NCBI RefSeq assembly: GCF_051401765.1
Contig: NW_027480505.1
Location: forward strand, 1,736,001 to 1,800,000
Source of the DNA: Calliopsis andreniformis
Lineage: Eukaryota; Arthropoda; Insecta; Hymenoptera; Andrenidae
Length of the DNA: 64,000 nt
Direction: 5' to 3'
Positions 1-12,955 of this stretch are shown here, piece after piece. The translations under genes were made by a program, and so were the position numbers. The notes below the pieces were generated by a model, which did no database searches, was not told the origin of the DNA, and saw nothing but the letters and a program-made list of their open reading frames with translations. Positions within the stretch are counted from its first letter, which is position 1, and the number at the start of each line of letters is the position of its first letter.

Positions 1-1336
1 CCCTAGAGTAAAGCCCAGGTTGCGCGGAACGTAGAAATGACCATAACTTTCACACTGGTAGCAATTATTCGTTTTATACAATGGAAAAACTGTTCTATTT
101 ATACTGTATTTTATGCTTCTGCCGTTGACTTCTTAGGCCCTAACTACTCGACCTGGCGGAGCAACGCCCTAGAGTGAAACCTAGGTTGCCCGGAACCTAG
201 AAATGACCATTACATTCACACTGGTTGCAATTATTCCTGTTATACGATGGAAAAACTGTTATATTTATATTGTATTTTATGCTTCTGGCGTTGACTTCTT
301 AGGCCCTAACTATTCGATCTGTTGGAGCAACGCCCTAGGGTGAAGCCTAGGTTGCCCGGAACGTCGAAATGACCAGAACTTTCACACTGGTAGCAATTAT
401 TCGTTTTATACAATGGAAAACCTGTTCGATTTATTTTGTATTTTATGTTTCGGGCGTTGTCTTCTAAGACCCTAACTGTTTGATCTGGTGGACCAACGCC
501 CTAGAATGAAGCCTAGGTTGACCGGAACGTAGAAATGACCATATCTTTCACACTGTTTGCAATTATTAATTTATTCGATGCCAAAGCTGTTGTATTTATA
601 TTGTATTTTATGCTTCTGGCATTGACTTCTTAGGCCCCAGCTATTCGATCTGGACTAGCAATGCATCAGAGTTAAGTCTAGGATGCCCGAAACGCCGAAA
701 TGATCAATACTTTCACGCTTATTGCAATTATTCCTGTAATACGATGAAAAGACTCTTGTATTTTTATTGTTTCTTATGCTCCTGGCGTTGACTTCTAAGG
801 CCCTAACTATTCGATCTGCTGGAGCAACACCCTTGAGTGAAGCCTAGGTTGCCCGGAACGTCGAAATGACCAGAACTCTCACACTGGTTGCAATTATTCG
901 TTTTATACGATGTAAAAGCTGTTGTATTTATATCGTATTTTATGCTTCTGGCGTTCACTTCTGTGGCCCTAACTATTCGATCTGGTGGAACAACGCCCCA
1001 GGGTGAAGCCTAGGTTGCCCGGAACGTTGAACTGACCATAACTTTCACACTGGTTGCTATTATTCGTTTTATACGATGGAAAAACTGTTATGTTTATAAT
1101 GTATTTTATTCTTATGGCGTTGAATTCTAAGTCCCTAGTTATTCCATCTCGTGGAACAACGCCCTAGGGTAAAGCCCAGGTTGCGCGGAACGTAGAAATG
1201 ACCATAACTTTCACACTGGTAGCAATTATTCGTTTTATACGATGGAAAAACTGTTTTATTTATTTTGTATTTTATGCTTCGGGCGTTGACTTCTAAGGCC
1301 CTAGCGGTTCGATCTGGTGGAACAACGCCCTAGAGT
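1..1336. repeat. Left-edge monomers without clear higher-order repeat
   Basis: About eight monomers, each differing from its neighbours by many substitutions. I saw no tandem multi-monomer unit. Single relationships exist: the monomer at 10 and the one at 1171 share the aaagcccaggttgcgcgg start (1161 bp, seven monomers apart), and the monomer near 664 is a diverged relative of the type T landmark (agttaagtctaggatgcccg). The nine bases at 1-9 are the end of a monomer cut by the window edge. Confidence 0.8.
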
Positions 1337-2000
1337 GAAGCCTAGGTTATCCGGAACGTAGAAATGACCAGTACATTCACACTGGTTGCAGTTATTCCTG
1401 TAAAACGATGGAAAAACTGTTGCATCTTTATTGTATTTTATACTTCTGGCGTTGACTTCTAAGGCCCTAACTATTCGATCTGGTGGAGCAACGCCCTAGA
1501 GTGAAGCCTAGGTTGCCCGGAACGTAGAAATGACCATAACTTTCACACTGGTTGCAATTATTCGTTTTATACGATTGAAAATATGTTGTATTTATATTGT
1601 ATTTTATGCTTCTGGCGTTGACTTCTTAGGCCCTAACTGTTCGATCTGGTGGAACAACGCCCTAGAGTGAAGCCTAGGTTATCCGGAACGTAGAAATGAC
1701 CAGTACATTCACACTGGTTGCAGTTATTCCTGTAAAACGATGGAAAAACTGTTGCATCTTTATTGTATTTTATACTTCTGGCGTTGACTTCTAAGGCCCT
1801 AACTATTCGATCTGGTGGAGCAACGCCCTAGAGTGAAGCCTAGGTTGCCCGGAACGTAGAAATGACCATAACTTTCACACTGGTTGCAATTATTCGTTTT
1901 ATACGATTGAAAATATGTTGTATTTATATTGTATTTTATGCTTCTGGCGTTGACTTCTTAGGCCCTAACTATTCGATCTGGTGGAGCAACGCCCTAGAGT
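1337..2000. repeat. Tandem duplication of a 332-bp dimer
   Basis: 1337-1668 and 1669-2000 are two copies of a dimer. The first monomer has the unusual ggttatccggaacg start and tgtaaaacgatgg; the second has acgattgaaaatatg. The copies differ by a few bases near the end (ctaactgttcg with ggaacaac at about 1640, ctaactattcg with ggagcaac at about 1970). A recent unequal exchange of two monomers explains it. Confidence 0.9.
1503..1668 (+). repeat. Representative 166-bp monomer
   Basis: A typical monomer. Relative to its start: a CCTAGG palindrome at 5-10, a cccggaacg segment at 14-22, a conserved ccataactttcacactgg stretch near 32-49, the box-like segment at 58-74, an A-tract at 76-80, an A/T-rich stretch at about 87-105, a gcgttgac segment at 113-120, an attcgatctgg segment near 137-147, and an acgccctag segment near 155-163. 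My hand consensus has 32 C, 36 G and 7 CpG, so CpG is close to random expectation. The largest common variants are gggcgttgac versus tggcgttgac, attcctgtta versus attcgtttta, and acaccctac versus acgccctag; these define monomer types in both higher-order domains. Confidence 0.9.
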
Positions 2001-5000
2001 GAAGCCTAGGTTGCCCGGTACGTAGAAATGACCATCACTTTCAAACTGGTTGCAATTATTCCTGTTATATGATGGAAAAACTGTTGTATTTCTATTGCAT
2101 TTTATGCTTCGGGCATTGACATCTAAGGCCCTAACTATTCAATCTGTTGGAGCAACGCCCTAGGGTGAAGACTAGGTTGCCCGGAAAGTAGGAATGACCA
2201 TAACTTTCATACTGGTTGCAATTATTCGTTTTATATGGTGGAAAAACTGTTGTATTTATATTGTGTTTTATGCTTTTGGCGTTGACTTCTAAGGCCCTAA
2301 CTATTCGATCAGGAGGAGCAACGCCCTAGAGTCAAGCCTATGTTGCTCGAAATGTAGAAATGGCCATAACTTTCACACTGGTTGCAATTATTCGTTTTAT
2401 ACGATGGAAAAGCTGTTGTATTTATATCGTATTTTATGCTCATGGCGTTGACTTCTTAGGCCCTAACTATTCTATCTGGTGGAACATCGCCCTAGGGTAA
2501 AGCCACGATTGCTCGAAATGTAGAAATGACCATAACTTTCACACTGGTTGCAATTATTCGTTTTATACGATGGAAAAGCTGTTGTATTTATATCGTATTT
2601 TATACTTCAGGCGTTGACTTCTGAGGCCGTAGCTATTCGATGTCGTGGAAGAACGCCATACAGTGAACCCTAGGTTGCCCGGAACGTAGAAATGTCCATA
2701 TCTTTCACACTGTTTGCAATTATTCATTTTATACGATGTCAAAGCTGTTGTATTTATATTGTATTTTATGCTTCTGGCGTTGACTTCTTAGGCCCTAACT
2801 ATTCGATCTAGTGGAGCAACGCCCTAGAGGGAAGCCTAGGTTTCTCGGAAAGTAGAAATGACCATAAGTTTCATACTGGTTGCAATTATTCGTTTTATAC
2901 GATGGAAATCCTGTTGTACTTATATTGTATTTTATGCTTCTGGCGTTGACTTCTAAGGCCCTAACTATTCAATCTGTTGGAGCCACGCCCTAGAGTGAAG
3001 CCTAGGTTGCTCGGAAAGTAGAAATGAGCATAAGTTTCATCCTGGTTGCAATCATTCGTTTTATACGATGGAAAAACTGTTGTATTTATATTGTATTTTA
3101 TTCTTCTGGCGTTGACTTCTATGGCCCTAGCTGTTCGATCTAGTGGAGCAACGCCCTAGAGTGAAGCTGAGGTTGCCCGGAACGTAGAAATGACCATAAC
3201 TTTCACACTGGTTGCTATCGTTCGTTTTATACGATGGAAAGACTGTTATATATATATTGTATTTTATGCTTCTGGCGTTCACTTCATAGGCCCTAACTAT
3301 TCGATCTGGTGGAGCAACGCCCTAGAGTGAAGCCTAGGTTGCCCGGAACATAGAAATGACCATCACTTTCAAACTGGTTGCAATTATTCCTGTTATATGA
3401 TGGAAAAACTGTTGTATTTTTATTGCATTTTATGCTTCGGGCATTGACTTCTAAGGCCCTAACTATTCAATCTGTGGGAGCTATGCCCTAGGGTGAAGCC
3501 TAGGTTGCCCGGAAAGTAGAAATGACCATAACTTTCATACTGGTTGCAATTATTCGTTTTATACGATGAAAAAACTGTTGTATTTATATCGTATTTTATG
3601 CTTCTGGCGTTCACTTCTTAGGTCCTAACTATTCGATCTGGTGGAACAACGCCGTATGGCGAAGCCTAGGTTGCCCAGAACGTAGAAATGACCATTACCT
3701 TCACGCTTGTTGCAATTATTCCTGTCATACGATGGAAAAACAGTTGCGTCTTTACTGTATTTTATGCTTCTGGCGTCGACTTCTAAGGCTCTAACTATTC
3801 GACCTGATGGAGCGACGTCCTAGAGTGAAGCCTAGGTATCCCGGTACGTAGAAGTGACCATAACTTTCACACTGGTAGCAATTATTCGTTTTATACGTTG
3901 GAAAAGCTGTTGTATTTATATCGAATTTTATGCTTCTGGCTTTGACTTCTTAGGCCCTAACAATTCGAGCTGGTGGAGCAACGGCCTAGAGTGAAATCTA
4001 GGTTGCCCGGAACGTAGAAATGACTATTACATTCATACTGGCTGCAGTTATTCCTGTTACACGATGGAAAAACTGTTGCATCTTTATTGTATTTTATGCT
4101 TCTGGCGTTTAATTCTAAGTCCCTAGCTGTTCGATCTGGTGGAGCAACGACCCAGAGTGAAGCCTAGGTTGCCCGGAACGTAGAAATGACCATTACATTC
4201 ACACTGGTTGCAATTATTCCGGTTATACAATGGAAAAACTGTTGTATTTTTATTGCATTCTATGCTTCTGGCGTTTAATTCTAAGTCGCTAGCTATTCGA
4301 TCTGGTGGAGCAACGACTCAGAGTGAAGCCTAGGTTGCCCGGAACGTAGAAATGGCCATTACTTTCACACTGTTTGCAATTATTCATTTTGTACGATGGT
4401 AAAGCTGTTGTATTTATATTGTATTTTATGTCTCTGGCGTTGACTTCTAAGGCCCTAACAATTCGAGCTGGTGTAGCAACGGCCTAGAGTGAAATCTAGG
4501 TTGCCCGGGACCTAGAAATGACTATTACATTCATACTGGTTGCAGTTACTCCTGTTACACGATGGAAAAACTGTTGTACTTTTATTGCATTTTATGCTTC
4601 TGGTGTCGACTTCTTAGGCCCTAAATATTCGAGCTGTTGGAGCAACGCCCTAGAGTGAAACCTAGGTTGCCCGGAACGTAGAAATATCCATCACTTTCAC
4701 ACTGGTTGCAATTATTGCTGTTATACGATGGAAAAACTGTTGCGTCTTTATTGTATTTTATGCTTCTGGCGCTGATTTCTTAGGACCTAACCATTCGAAG
4801 CTGGTGGAGCAAGGCCCCAGAGTGAAGCCTAGGTTGCCCGGAACGTAGAAATGACCATAACTTTCACACTGTTTACCATTATTCGTTTTATACGATGGAA
4901 AAGCTGTTGTATTTATATCGTATTTTATGCTTCTGGCTTTGACTTCTAAGGCCCTAACTATTTCATCTGGTGGAACAACGCCCTAGGGTGAAGCCTAGGT

Positions 5001-5653
5001 TGCCCGGAACGTAGAAATGACCATAACTTTCACACTGGTAGTAATTATACGTTTTATACGATGGAAAGACTGTTGTATTTATTTTGTAGTATATGCTTTT
5101 GGCGTTGACTTCTAAGGCCCTAACTCTTCGATCCGGTGGAACACCGCCTCAGAGTTAAGCCCGGGATGCCCGAAACGTCGATATGATCATTACTTTCGCA
5201 CTGGTTGCAATTAGTCATGCTATACGATGGAAAAACTGTTGCATTATTATTGTATCTTCTGCTTCTGGCGTTGACTTCTAAGGCCGCAGCTATTAGCTGT
5301 GGTGGAGCAACGCCCTACAGTGACGTCTAGGTTGCCCGGAACGTAGAAATCCCCATTACTTTCACAATGTTTGCAATTATTCACTTTATACAATGGAAAA
5401 ACTGTTGTACTTATATCGTATCTTATACTTCTGGCGTTGACTTCTTGGGCCCTGTCTGTTCGATCTGGTGGAAGAGCGCCCTAGAATGAAGCCTAGGTTG
5501 CCCGGAACGTAGAAATGACCATTACTTTCACACTGTTTGCAAATGTACATTATATACGATGGAAAAGCTGTTGCACTTATATTGTAATTTATGCTTCGGG
5601 CGTTGACTTCTAAGGCCCTAGCTATTCGATCTGGCGGAGCAACGGCCTAGAGT
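2001..5653. repeat. Higher-order unit P'-X' (22 monomers, contracted copy)
   Basis: Matches 5654-10467 monomer by monomer with few substitutions (for example 3924 a against 7743 t), but is shorter by exactly seven monomers. P' (2001-4324, 14 monomers) lacks one monomer present near 5890-6055 in the next copy. X' (4325-5653, 8 monomers) lacks six monomers corresponding to about 8397-9392; the junction is inside a monomer near 4575. The complete versions occur elsewhere (X at 12956, P at 18598), so loss in this copy is simpler than gain in the others. It abuts the full copy directly at 5653/5654. Confidence 0.88.
2390..2406 (+). other. CENP-B-box-like 17-mer within the monomer (example)
   Basis: Seen: A-TTCG-TTTT-A-TA-CGAT-G. 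The established mammalian CENP-B box core is NTTCGNNNNANNCGGGN. This segment matches 7 of the 9 fixed positions (TTCG, A, CG) with correct spacing; the last two (GG) are A and T. It also has short dyad symmetry (TCGT and ACGA around five bases). The same segment recurs in a large share of monomers and is altered in others (see 33098 and 32932). Function is not shown: the missing GG may abolish CENP-B binding, and a short A/T-rich motif can match by chance. It could instead be the site of an unrelated centromere protein, or of none. Confidence 0.35.
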
Positions 5654-8143
5654 GAAGCCTAGGTTGCCCGGAACGTAGAAATGACCATCACTTTCAAACT
5701 GGTTGCAATTATTCCTGTTATATGATGGAAAAACTGTTGTATTTCTATTGCATTTTATGCTTCGGGCATTGACATCTAAGGCCCTAACTATTCAATCTGT
5801 TGGAGCAACGCCCTAGGGTGAAGACTAGGTTGCCCGGAAAGTAGGAATGACCATAACTTTCATACTGGTTGCAATTATTCGTTTTATATGGTGGAAAAGC
5901 TGTTGTATTTATATTGTATTTTATGCTTCTGGCGTTGACTTCTAAGGCCCTAACTATTCGATCAGGTGGAGCAACGCCCTAGAGTGAAGCCTATGTTGCT
6001 CGAAATGTAGAAATGACCATAACTTTCTTACAGGTTGCAATTATTCGTTTTATATGGTGGAAAAACTGTTGTATTTATATTGTGTTTTATGCTTTTGGCG
6101 TTGACTTCTAAGGCCCTAACTACTCGATCAGGAGGAGCAACGCCCTAGAGTCAAGCCTATGTTGCTCGAAATGTAGAAATGGCCATAACTTTCACACTGG
6201 TTGCAATTATTCGTTTTATATGGTGGAAAAGCTGTTGTATTTATATTGTATTTTATGCTCATGGCGTTGACTTCTTAGGCCCTAACTATTCTATCTGGTG
6301 GAACAACGCCCTAGGGTAAAGCCACGATTGCTCGAAATGTAGAAATGACCATAACTTTCACACTGGTTGCAATTATTCGTTTTATACGATGGAAAAGCTG
6401 TTGTATTTATATCGTATTTTATACTTCAGGCGTTGACTTCTGAGGCCGTAGCTATTCGATGTCGTGGAAGAACGCCATACAGTGAACCCTAGGTTGCCCG
6501 GAACGTAGAAATGTCCATATCTTTCACACTGTTTGCAATTATTCATTTTATACGATGTCAAAGCTGTTGTATTTATATTGTATTTTATGCTTCTGGCGTT
6601 GACTTCTTAGGCCCTAACTATTCGATCTAGTGGAGCAACGCCCTAGAGGGAAGCCTAGGTTTCTCGGAAAGTAGAAATGACAATAAGTTTCATACTGGTT
6701 GCAATTATTCGTTTTATACGATGGAAATCCTGTTGTACTTATATTGTATTTTATGCTTCTGGCGTTGACTTCTAAGGCCCTAACTATTCAATCAGTTGGA
6801 GCCACGCCCTAGAGTGAAGCCTAGGTTGCTCGGAAAGTAGAAATGAGCATAAGTTTCATCCTGGTTGCAATCATTCGTTTTATACGATGGAAAAACTGTT
6901 GTATTTATATTGTATTTTATTCTTCTGGCGTTGACTTCTATGGCCCTAGCTGTTCGATCTAGTGGAGCAACGCCCTAGAGTGAAGCTGAGGTTGCCCGGA
7001 ACGTAGAAATGACCATAACTTTCACACTGGTTGCTATCGTTCGTTTTATACGATGGAAAGACTGTTATATATATATTGTATTTTATGCTTCTGGCGTTCA
7101 CTTCATAGGCCCTAACTATTCGATCTGGTGGAGCAACGCCCTAGAGTGAAGCCTAGGTTGCCCGGAACATAGAAATGACCATCACTTTCAAACTGGTTGC
7201 AATTATTCCTGTTATATGATGGAAAAACTGTTGTATTTTTATTGCATTTTATGCTTCGGGCATTGACTTCTAAGGCCCTAACTATTCAATCTGTGGGAGC
7301 TATGCCCTAGGGTGAAGCCTAGGTTGCCCGGAAAGTAGAAATGACCATAACTTTCATACTGGTTGCAATTATTCGTTTTATACGATGAAAAAACTGTTGT
7401 ATTTATATCGTATTTTATGCTTCTGGCGTTCACTTCTTAGGTCCTAACTATTCGATCTGGTGGAACAACGCCGTATGGCGAAGCCTAGGTTGCCCAGAAC
7501 GTAGAAATGACCATTACCTTCACGCTTGTTGCAATTATTCCTGTCATACGATGGAAAAACAGTTGCGTCTTTACTGTATTTTATGCTTCTGGCGTCGACT
7601 TCTAAGGCTCTAACTATTCGATCTGATGGAGCGACGTCCTAGAGTGAAGCCTAGGTATCCCGGTACGTAGAAGTGACCATAACTTTCACACTGGTAGCAA
7701 TTATTCGTTTTATACGTTGGAAAAGCTGTTGTATTTATATCGTATTTTATGCTTCTGGCTTTGACTTCTTAGGCCCTAACAATTCGAGCTGGTGGAGCAA
7801 CGGCCTAGAGTGAAATCTAGGTTGCCCGGAACGTAGAAATGACTATTACATTCATACTGGCTGCAGTTATTCCTGTTACACGATGGAAAAACTGTTGCAT
7901 CTTTATTGTATTTTATGCTTCTGGCGTTTAATTCTAAGTCCCTAGCTGTTCGATCTGGTGGAGCAACGACCCAGAGTGAAGCCTAGGTTGCCCGGAACGT
8001 AGAAATGACCATTACATTCACACTGGTTGCAATTATTCCGGTTATACGATGGAAAAACTGTTGTATTTTTATTGCATTCTATGCTTCTGGCGTTTAATTC
8101 TAAGTCGCTAGCTATTCGATCTGGTGGAGCAACGACTCAGAGT
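5654..8143. repeat. Module P (15 monomers, 2490 bp)
   Basis: Reference copy of module P. Its first monomer has ccatcactttcaaactgg and the rare atttctattgc. It is repeated in contracted form at 2001-4324 (offset 3653, then 3819 after the missing monomer) and in full at 18598-21087 (offset 12,944). Diagnostic monomers include gctcatggcg at 6260 and the gatgtcaaagctg monomer near 6553. Confidence 0.88.
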
Positions 8144-10467
8144 GAAGCCTAGGTTGCCCGGAACGTAGAAATGGCCATTACTTTCACACTGTTTGCAATT
8201 ATTCATTTTGTACGATGGTAAAGCTGTTGTATTTATATTGTATTTTATGTCTCTGGCGTTGACTTCTAAGGCCCTAACAATTCGAGCTGGTGTAGCAACG
8301 GCCTAGAGTGAAATCTAGGTTGCCCGGAACCTAGAAATGACTATTACATTCATACTGGTTGCAGTTATTCCTGTTACACGATGGAAAAACTGTTGCATCT
8401 TTATTGTATTTTATGCTTCTGGCGTTTAATTCTAAGTCCCTAGCTGTTCGATCTGGTGGATTAACGACCCAGAGTGAAGCCTAGGTTGCCCGGAACGTAG
8501 AAATGACCATTACATTCACACTGGTTGCAATTATTCCGGTTATACGATGGAAAAACTGTTGTATTTTTATTGCATTCTATGCTTCTGGCGTTTCATTCTA
8601 AGTCGCTAGCTATTCGATCTGGTGGAGCAACGACCCAGAGTGAAGCCTAGGTTGCCCGGAACGTAGAAATGGCCATTACTTTCACACTGTTTGCAATTAT
8701 TCATTTTGTACGATGGTAAAGCTGATGTATTTATATTGTATTTTATGCCTCTGGCGTTGACTTCTAAGGCCGTAGCTGTTAGATGTGGTGGAGCAACGCC
8801 CTAGAGTGACGCCTAGGTTGCCGGAACGTAGAAATGACCAGTACCTTCACAATGTTAGCAATTATTCATTTTATACGATGAAAAAACTGTTGTACATATA
8901 TTGTGTTTTATTCTTCTGGCGTTGACTTCTCAGGCCCTAACAATTCGATCTGGTGTAACAACGCCCTAGAGTGAAGCCTAGGTTGCCCGGAACTTAGAAA
9001 TGACCATCACTTTCAAACTGGTTGGAATTATTCCTGTTATACGATCGAAAAACTGTTGTATTTTTATTGCATTCTATGCTTTGGGCGTTGACCTCTAAGG
9101 CCCTAACTATTCAATGTGGTGGAGCAACGCCCTAGCGTAAAGCCTAGGTTGCCCGGAAAGTAGAAATGACCATAACTTTCACAATGTTTGCAATTATTCA
9201 TTTTATACGATGAAAAGACTGTTGTACATATATTGTATTTTATCCTTCTGGCGTTGAATTCTAAGTCCCTAGCTATTCGATCTATTGGAGCGACGCCCTA
9301 GAGTGAAACCTAGGTTGCCCGGAACGTAGAAATGACCATCACTTTCAAACTGGTTGGAATTATTCCTGTTATACGATGGAAAAACTGTTGTACTTTTATT
9401 GCATTTTATGCTTCTGGTGTCGACTTCTTAGGCCCTAAATATTCGAGCTGTTGGAGCAACGCCCTAGAGTGAAACCTAGGTTGCCCGGAACGTAGAAATA
9501 TCCATCACTTTCACACTGGTTGCAATTATTGCTGTTATACGATGGAAAAACTGTTGCGTCTTTATTGTATTTTATGCTTCTGGCGCTGATTTCTTAGGAC
9601 CTAACCATTCGAAGCTGGTGGAGCAAGGCCCCAGAGTGAAGCCTAGGTTGCCCGGAACGTAGAAATGACCATAACTTTCACACTGGTTACCATTATTCGT
9701 TTTATACGATGGAAAAGCTGTTGTATTTATATCGTATTTTATGCTTCTGGCTTTGACTTCTAAGGCCCTAACTATTTCATCTGGTGGAACAACGCCCTAG
9801 GGTGAAGCCTAGGTTGCCCGGAACGTAGAAATGACCATAACTTTCACGCTGGTAGCAATTATACGTTTTATACGATGGAAAGACTGTTGTATTTATTTTG
9901 TAGTATATGCTTTTGGCGTTGACTTCCAAGGCCCTAACTCTTCGATCCGGTGGAACACCGCCTCAGAGTTAAGCCCAGGATGCCCGAAACGTCGATATGA
10001 TCATTACTTTCGCACTGGTTGCAATTAGTCATGCTATACGATGGAAAAACTGTTGCATTATTATTGTATCTTCTGCTTCTGGCGTTGACTTCTAAGGCCG
10101 CAGCTATTAGCTGTGGTGGAGCAACGCCCTACAGTGACGTCTAGGTTGCCCGGAAGGTAGAAATCACCATTACTTTCACAATGTTTGCAATTATTCACTT
10201 TATACAATGGAAAAACTGTTGTACTTATATCGTATCTTATACTTCTGGCGTTGACTTCTTGGGCCCTGTCTGTTCGATCTGGTGGAAGAGCGCCCTAGAA
10301 TGAAGCCTAGGTTGCCCGGAACGTAGAAATGACCATTACTTTCACACTGTTTGCAAATATACATTATATACGATGGAAAAGCTGTTGCACTTATATTGTA
10401 ATTTATGCTTCGGGCGTTGACTTCTAAGGCACTAGCTATTCGATCTGGCGGAGCAACGGCCTAGAGT
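8144..10467. repeat. Module X (14 monomers, 2324 bp), first full copy
   Basis: Reference copy of module X, starting with the attttgtacgatggtaaag monomer. It recurs at 12956-15279 (offset 4812), in eight-monomer form at 4325-5653, and as a short piece at 21088-21614. Two monomers have a one-base deletion (ttgccggaacg at about 8818). It contains the left-domain version of the type T monomer (gttaagcccaggatgcccg near 9970). Confidence 0.88.
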
Positions 10468-12955
10468 GAAGCCTAGGTTGCCCGGAACGTAGAAATGACC
10501 ATAACTTTCACACTGGTTGCCATTATTCGTTTTATACGATGGAAAAGCTGTTGTATTTATATCGTATTTTATGCTTCTGGCGTCGGCTTCTTAGGCCCCA
10601 ACTATTCCGTCTGGTGGAACAACGCACTTGGGTGAAGCCTAGGTTGCCCGGAACGTAGAAATGTCCATAACTTTCACTCTGGAAGCAATTATTCGTTTTA
10701 TACAATGGAAAAACTGTTGTATTTATTTTGCATTTTATGCTTCGGGCGTTGACTTCTAAGGCCCCAACTATTCCATCTGGCGGAGCAACGCCCTAGAGTG
10801 AAGCCTAGGTTGCCCGGAACGTAGGAATGACCATCACTTTCAAACTGGTTGCAATTATTCCTGTTATATGATGGAAAAACTGTTGTATTTTTATTGCATT
10901 TTATGCTTTGGGCATTGACTTCTGAGGCCCTAACTATTCAATCTGTGGGAGCTACGCCCTAGGGTGAAGCCTAGGTTGCCCGGAAAGTAGAAATGACCAT
11001 AACTTTCATACTGGTTGCAATTATTCGTTTTATACGATGAAAAAGCTGTTGTATTTATATTGTATTTTATGCTTCTGGCGTTCACTTCTTAGGCCCTAAC
11101 TATTCGATCTGGTGGAATAACGCCGTAGGGTGAAGCCTAGATTGCCCGGAACGTTGAAATGACCATTACCTTCACGCTTGTTGCAATTATTCCTGTTATA
11201 CGATGGAAAAACAGTTGCATCTTTATTGTATTTTATGCTTCTGGCGTCGACTTCTAAGGCCGTAACTGTTAGATGTGGTGGAGCAACGCCCTAGAGTGAC
11301 GCCTAGGTGGCCCTGAACGTAGAAATGACCATTACTTTCACAATGTTTGCAATTATCCATTTTATACAATGGAAAAGCTGATGTTCTTATATTGTATTTT
11401 ATTCTTCTGGTGTTGACTTCTTAGGCCCTAACTATTCGATCTGGTGGAAGAACGCCCTAGAGTGAATCCTAGGTTGCCCGGGACGCAGAAATGATCATTA
11501 CTTTCACACTGTTTGCCAATATACATTATATACGATGGAAAAGCTGTTGTATTCATATTTTATTTTATGCTTCTGGCGTTGACTTCTTAGGCCCTAACTG
11601 TTTGATCTGGTGGAGCACCGCCCTAGAGTGAAGCCTAGGTTGCCCGGAACGTAGAACATACCACTACCTTCACCCTGGTTGCAATTATTCCTGTTATACG
11701 ATGGAAAAGCCGTTGCATCTTTATTGTATTTTATGCTTCTGGCGTTGACTTCTAAGGCCCCAACTAGTCGATCTGGTGGAGCAACGCCCTAGAGTGAAGC
11801 CTAGGTTGCCGGAACGTAGAAATGACCATTACTTTCACACTGTTTGCAAATATACATTATATACGATGGAAAAGCTGTTGCACTTATATTGTAATTTATG
11901 CTTCGGGCGGTGACTTCTAAGGCCCTAGCTATTCGATCTGGCGGAGCAACGGCCTAGAGTGAAGCCTAGGTTGCCCGGAACGTAGAAATGACCATAACTT
12001 TCACACTGGTTGCCATTATTCGTTTTATACGATGGAAAAGCTGTTGTATTTATATCGTATTTTATGCTTCTGGCGTCGGCTTCTTAGGCCCCAACTATTC
12101 CGTCTGGTGGAACAACGCACTTGGGTGAAGCCTAGGTTGCCCGGAACGTAGAAATGTACATAACTTTCACTCTGGAAGCAATTATTCGTTTTATACAATG
12201 GAAAAACTGTTGTATTTATTTTGCATTTTATGCTTCGGGCGTTGACTTCTAAGGCCCCAACTATTCCATCTGGTGGAGCAACGCCCTAGAGTAAAGCCCA
12301 GGTTGCGCGGAACGTAGAAATGACCATAACTTTCACACTGGTAGCAATTGTTTGTTTTATACGATGGAAAAGCTGTTGTATTTATATCGTATTTTATGCT
12401 TCTGGCGTTGACTTCATAGGCCCTAACTATTCGATCTTGTGGAACAACGCCCTAGAGTGAAGCTTAGGTTGCCTGGAACGTAGAAATGACCATCACTTTC
12501 ACACGGGTTGCAATTATTCCTGTTATAGGATGGAACAGCTGTTGTATTTATATCGTATTTTATGCTTCTGGCGTTGACTTCTTAGGCCCTAACATTTGGA
12601 TCTGGTGGAGCAACGCCCGACAGTGAATCCTAGGTTGCCCGGAACGTAGATATGACCATAACCATCACACAGATTGCAATTATTCGTTTTATACGATGGA
12701 AAAGCTGTTATATTTATATTGTATTTTATGCTTCTGGCGTCGACTTCTTAGGCCCTAACTATTCGATCTGTTGGAGCAACGCCATAGGGTGAAGCCTAGG
12801 TTGCGCGGAACGTAGAAATGCCCATAACTTCCACACTGGTAGAAATTATCCGTTTTATACGATTGAAAAACTCTACTATTTTTTTGTATTTTATGCTTCG
12901 GGCGTTGACTTCTAAGGCCCTAACTGTTCGATCTGGCGGAGCAACGCCCTAGAGT
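10468..12955. repeat. Module Q (15 monomers, 2488 bp), first copy
   Basis: Starts with a monomer carrying gcgtcggcttc (10582). It is repeated at 15280-17767. Inside Q about three monomers (roughly 11798-12290) duplicate the X/Q boundary monomers at 10302-10800, offset 1493 bp (nine monomers minus one base). Monomers at about 10800-11300 are older, diverged relatives of P monomers at about 7145-7640, so Q and P share ancestry. Confidence 0.85.

Noticed and set aside
9831..10028. 65-codon open frame identical at 14643-14840
   Set aside because: Identity follows from the 4812-bp duplication of DNA, not from protein constraint; the related copy near 5019 does not keep it open to the same length.
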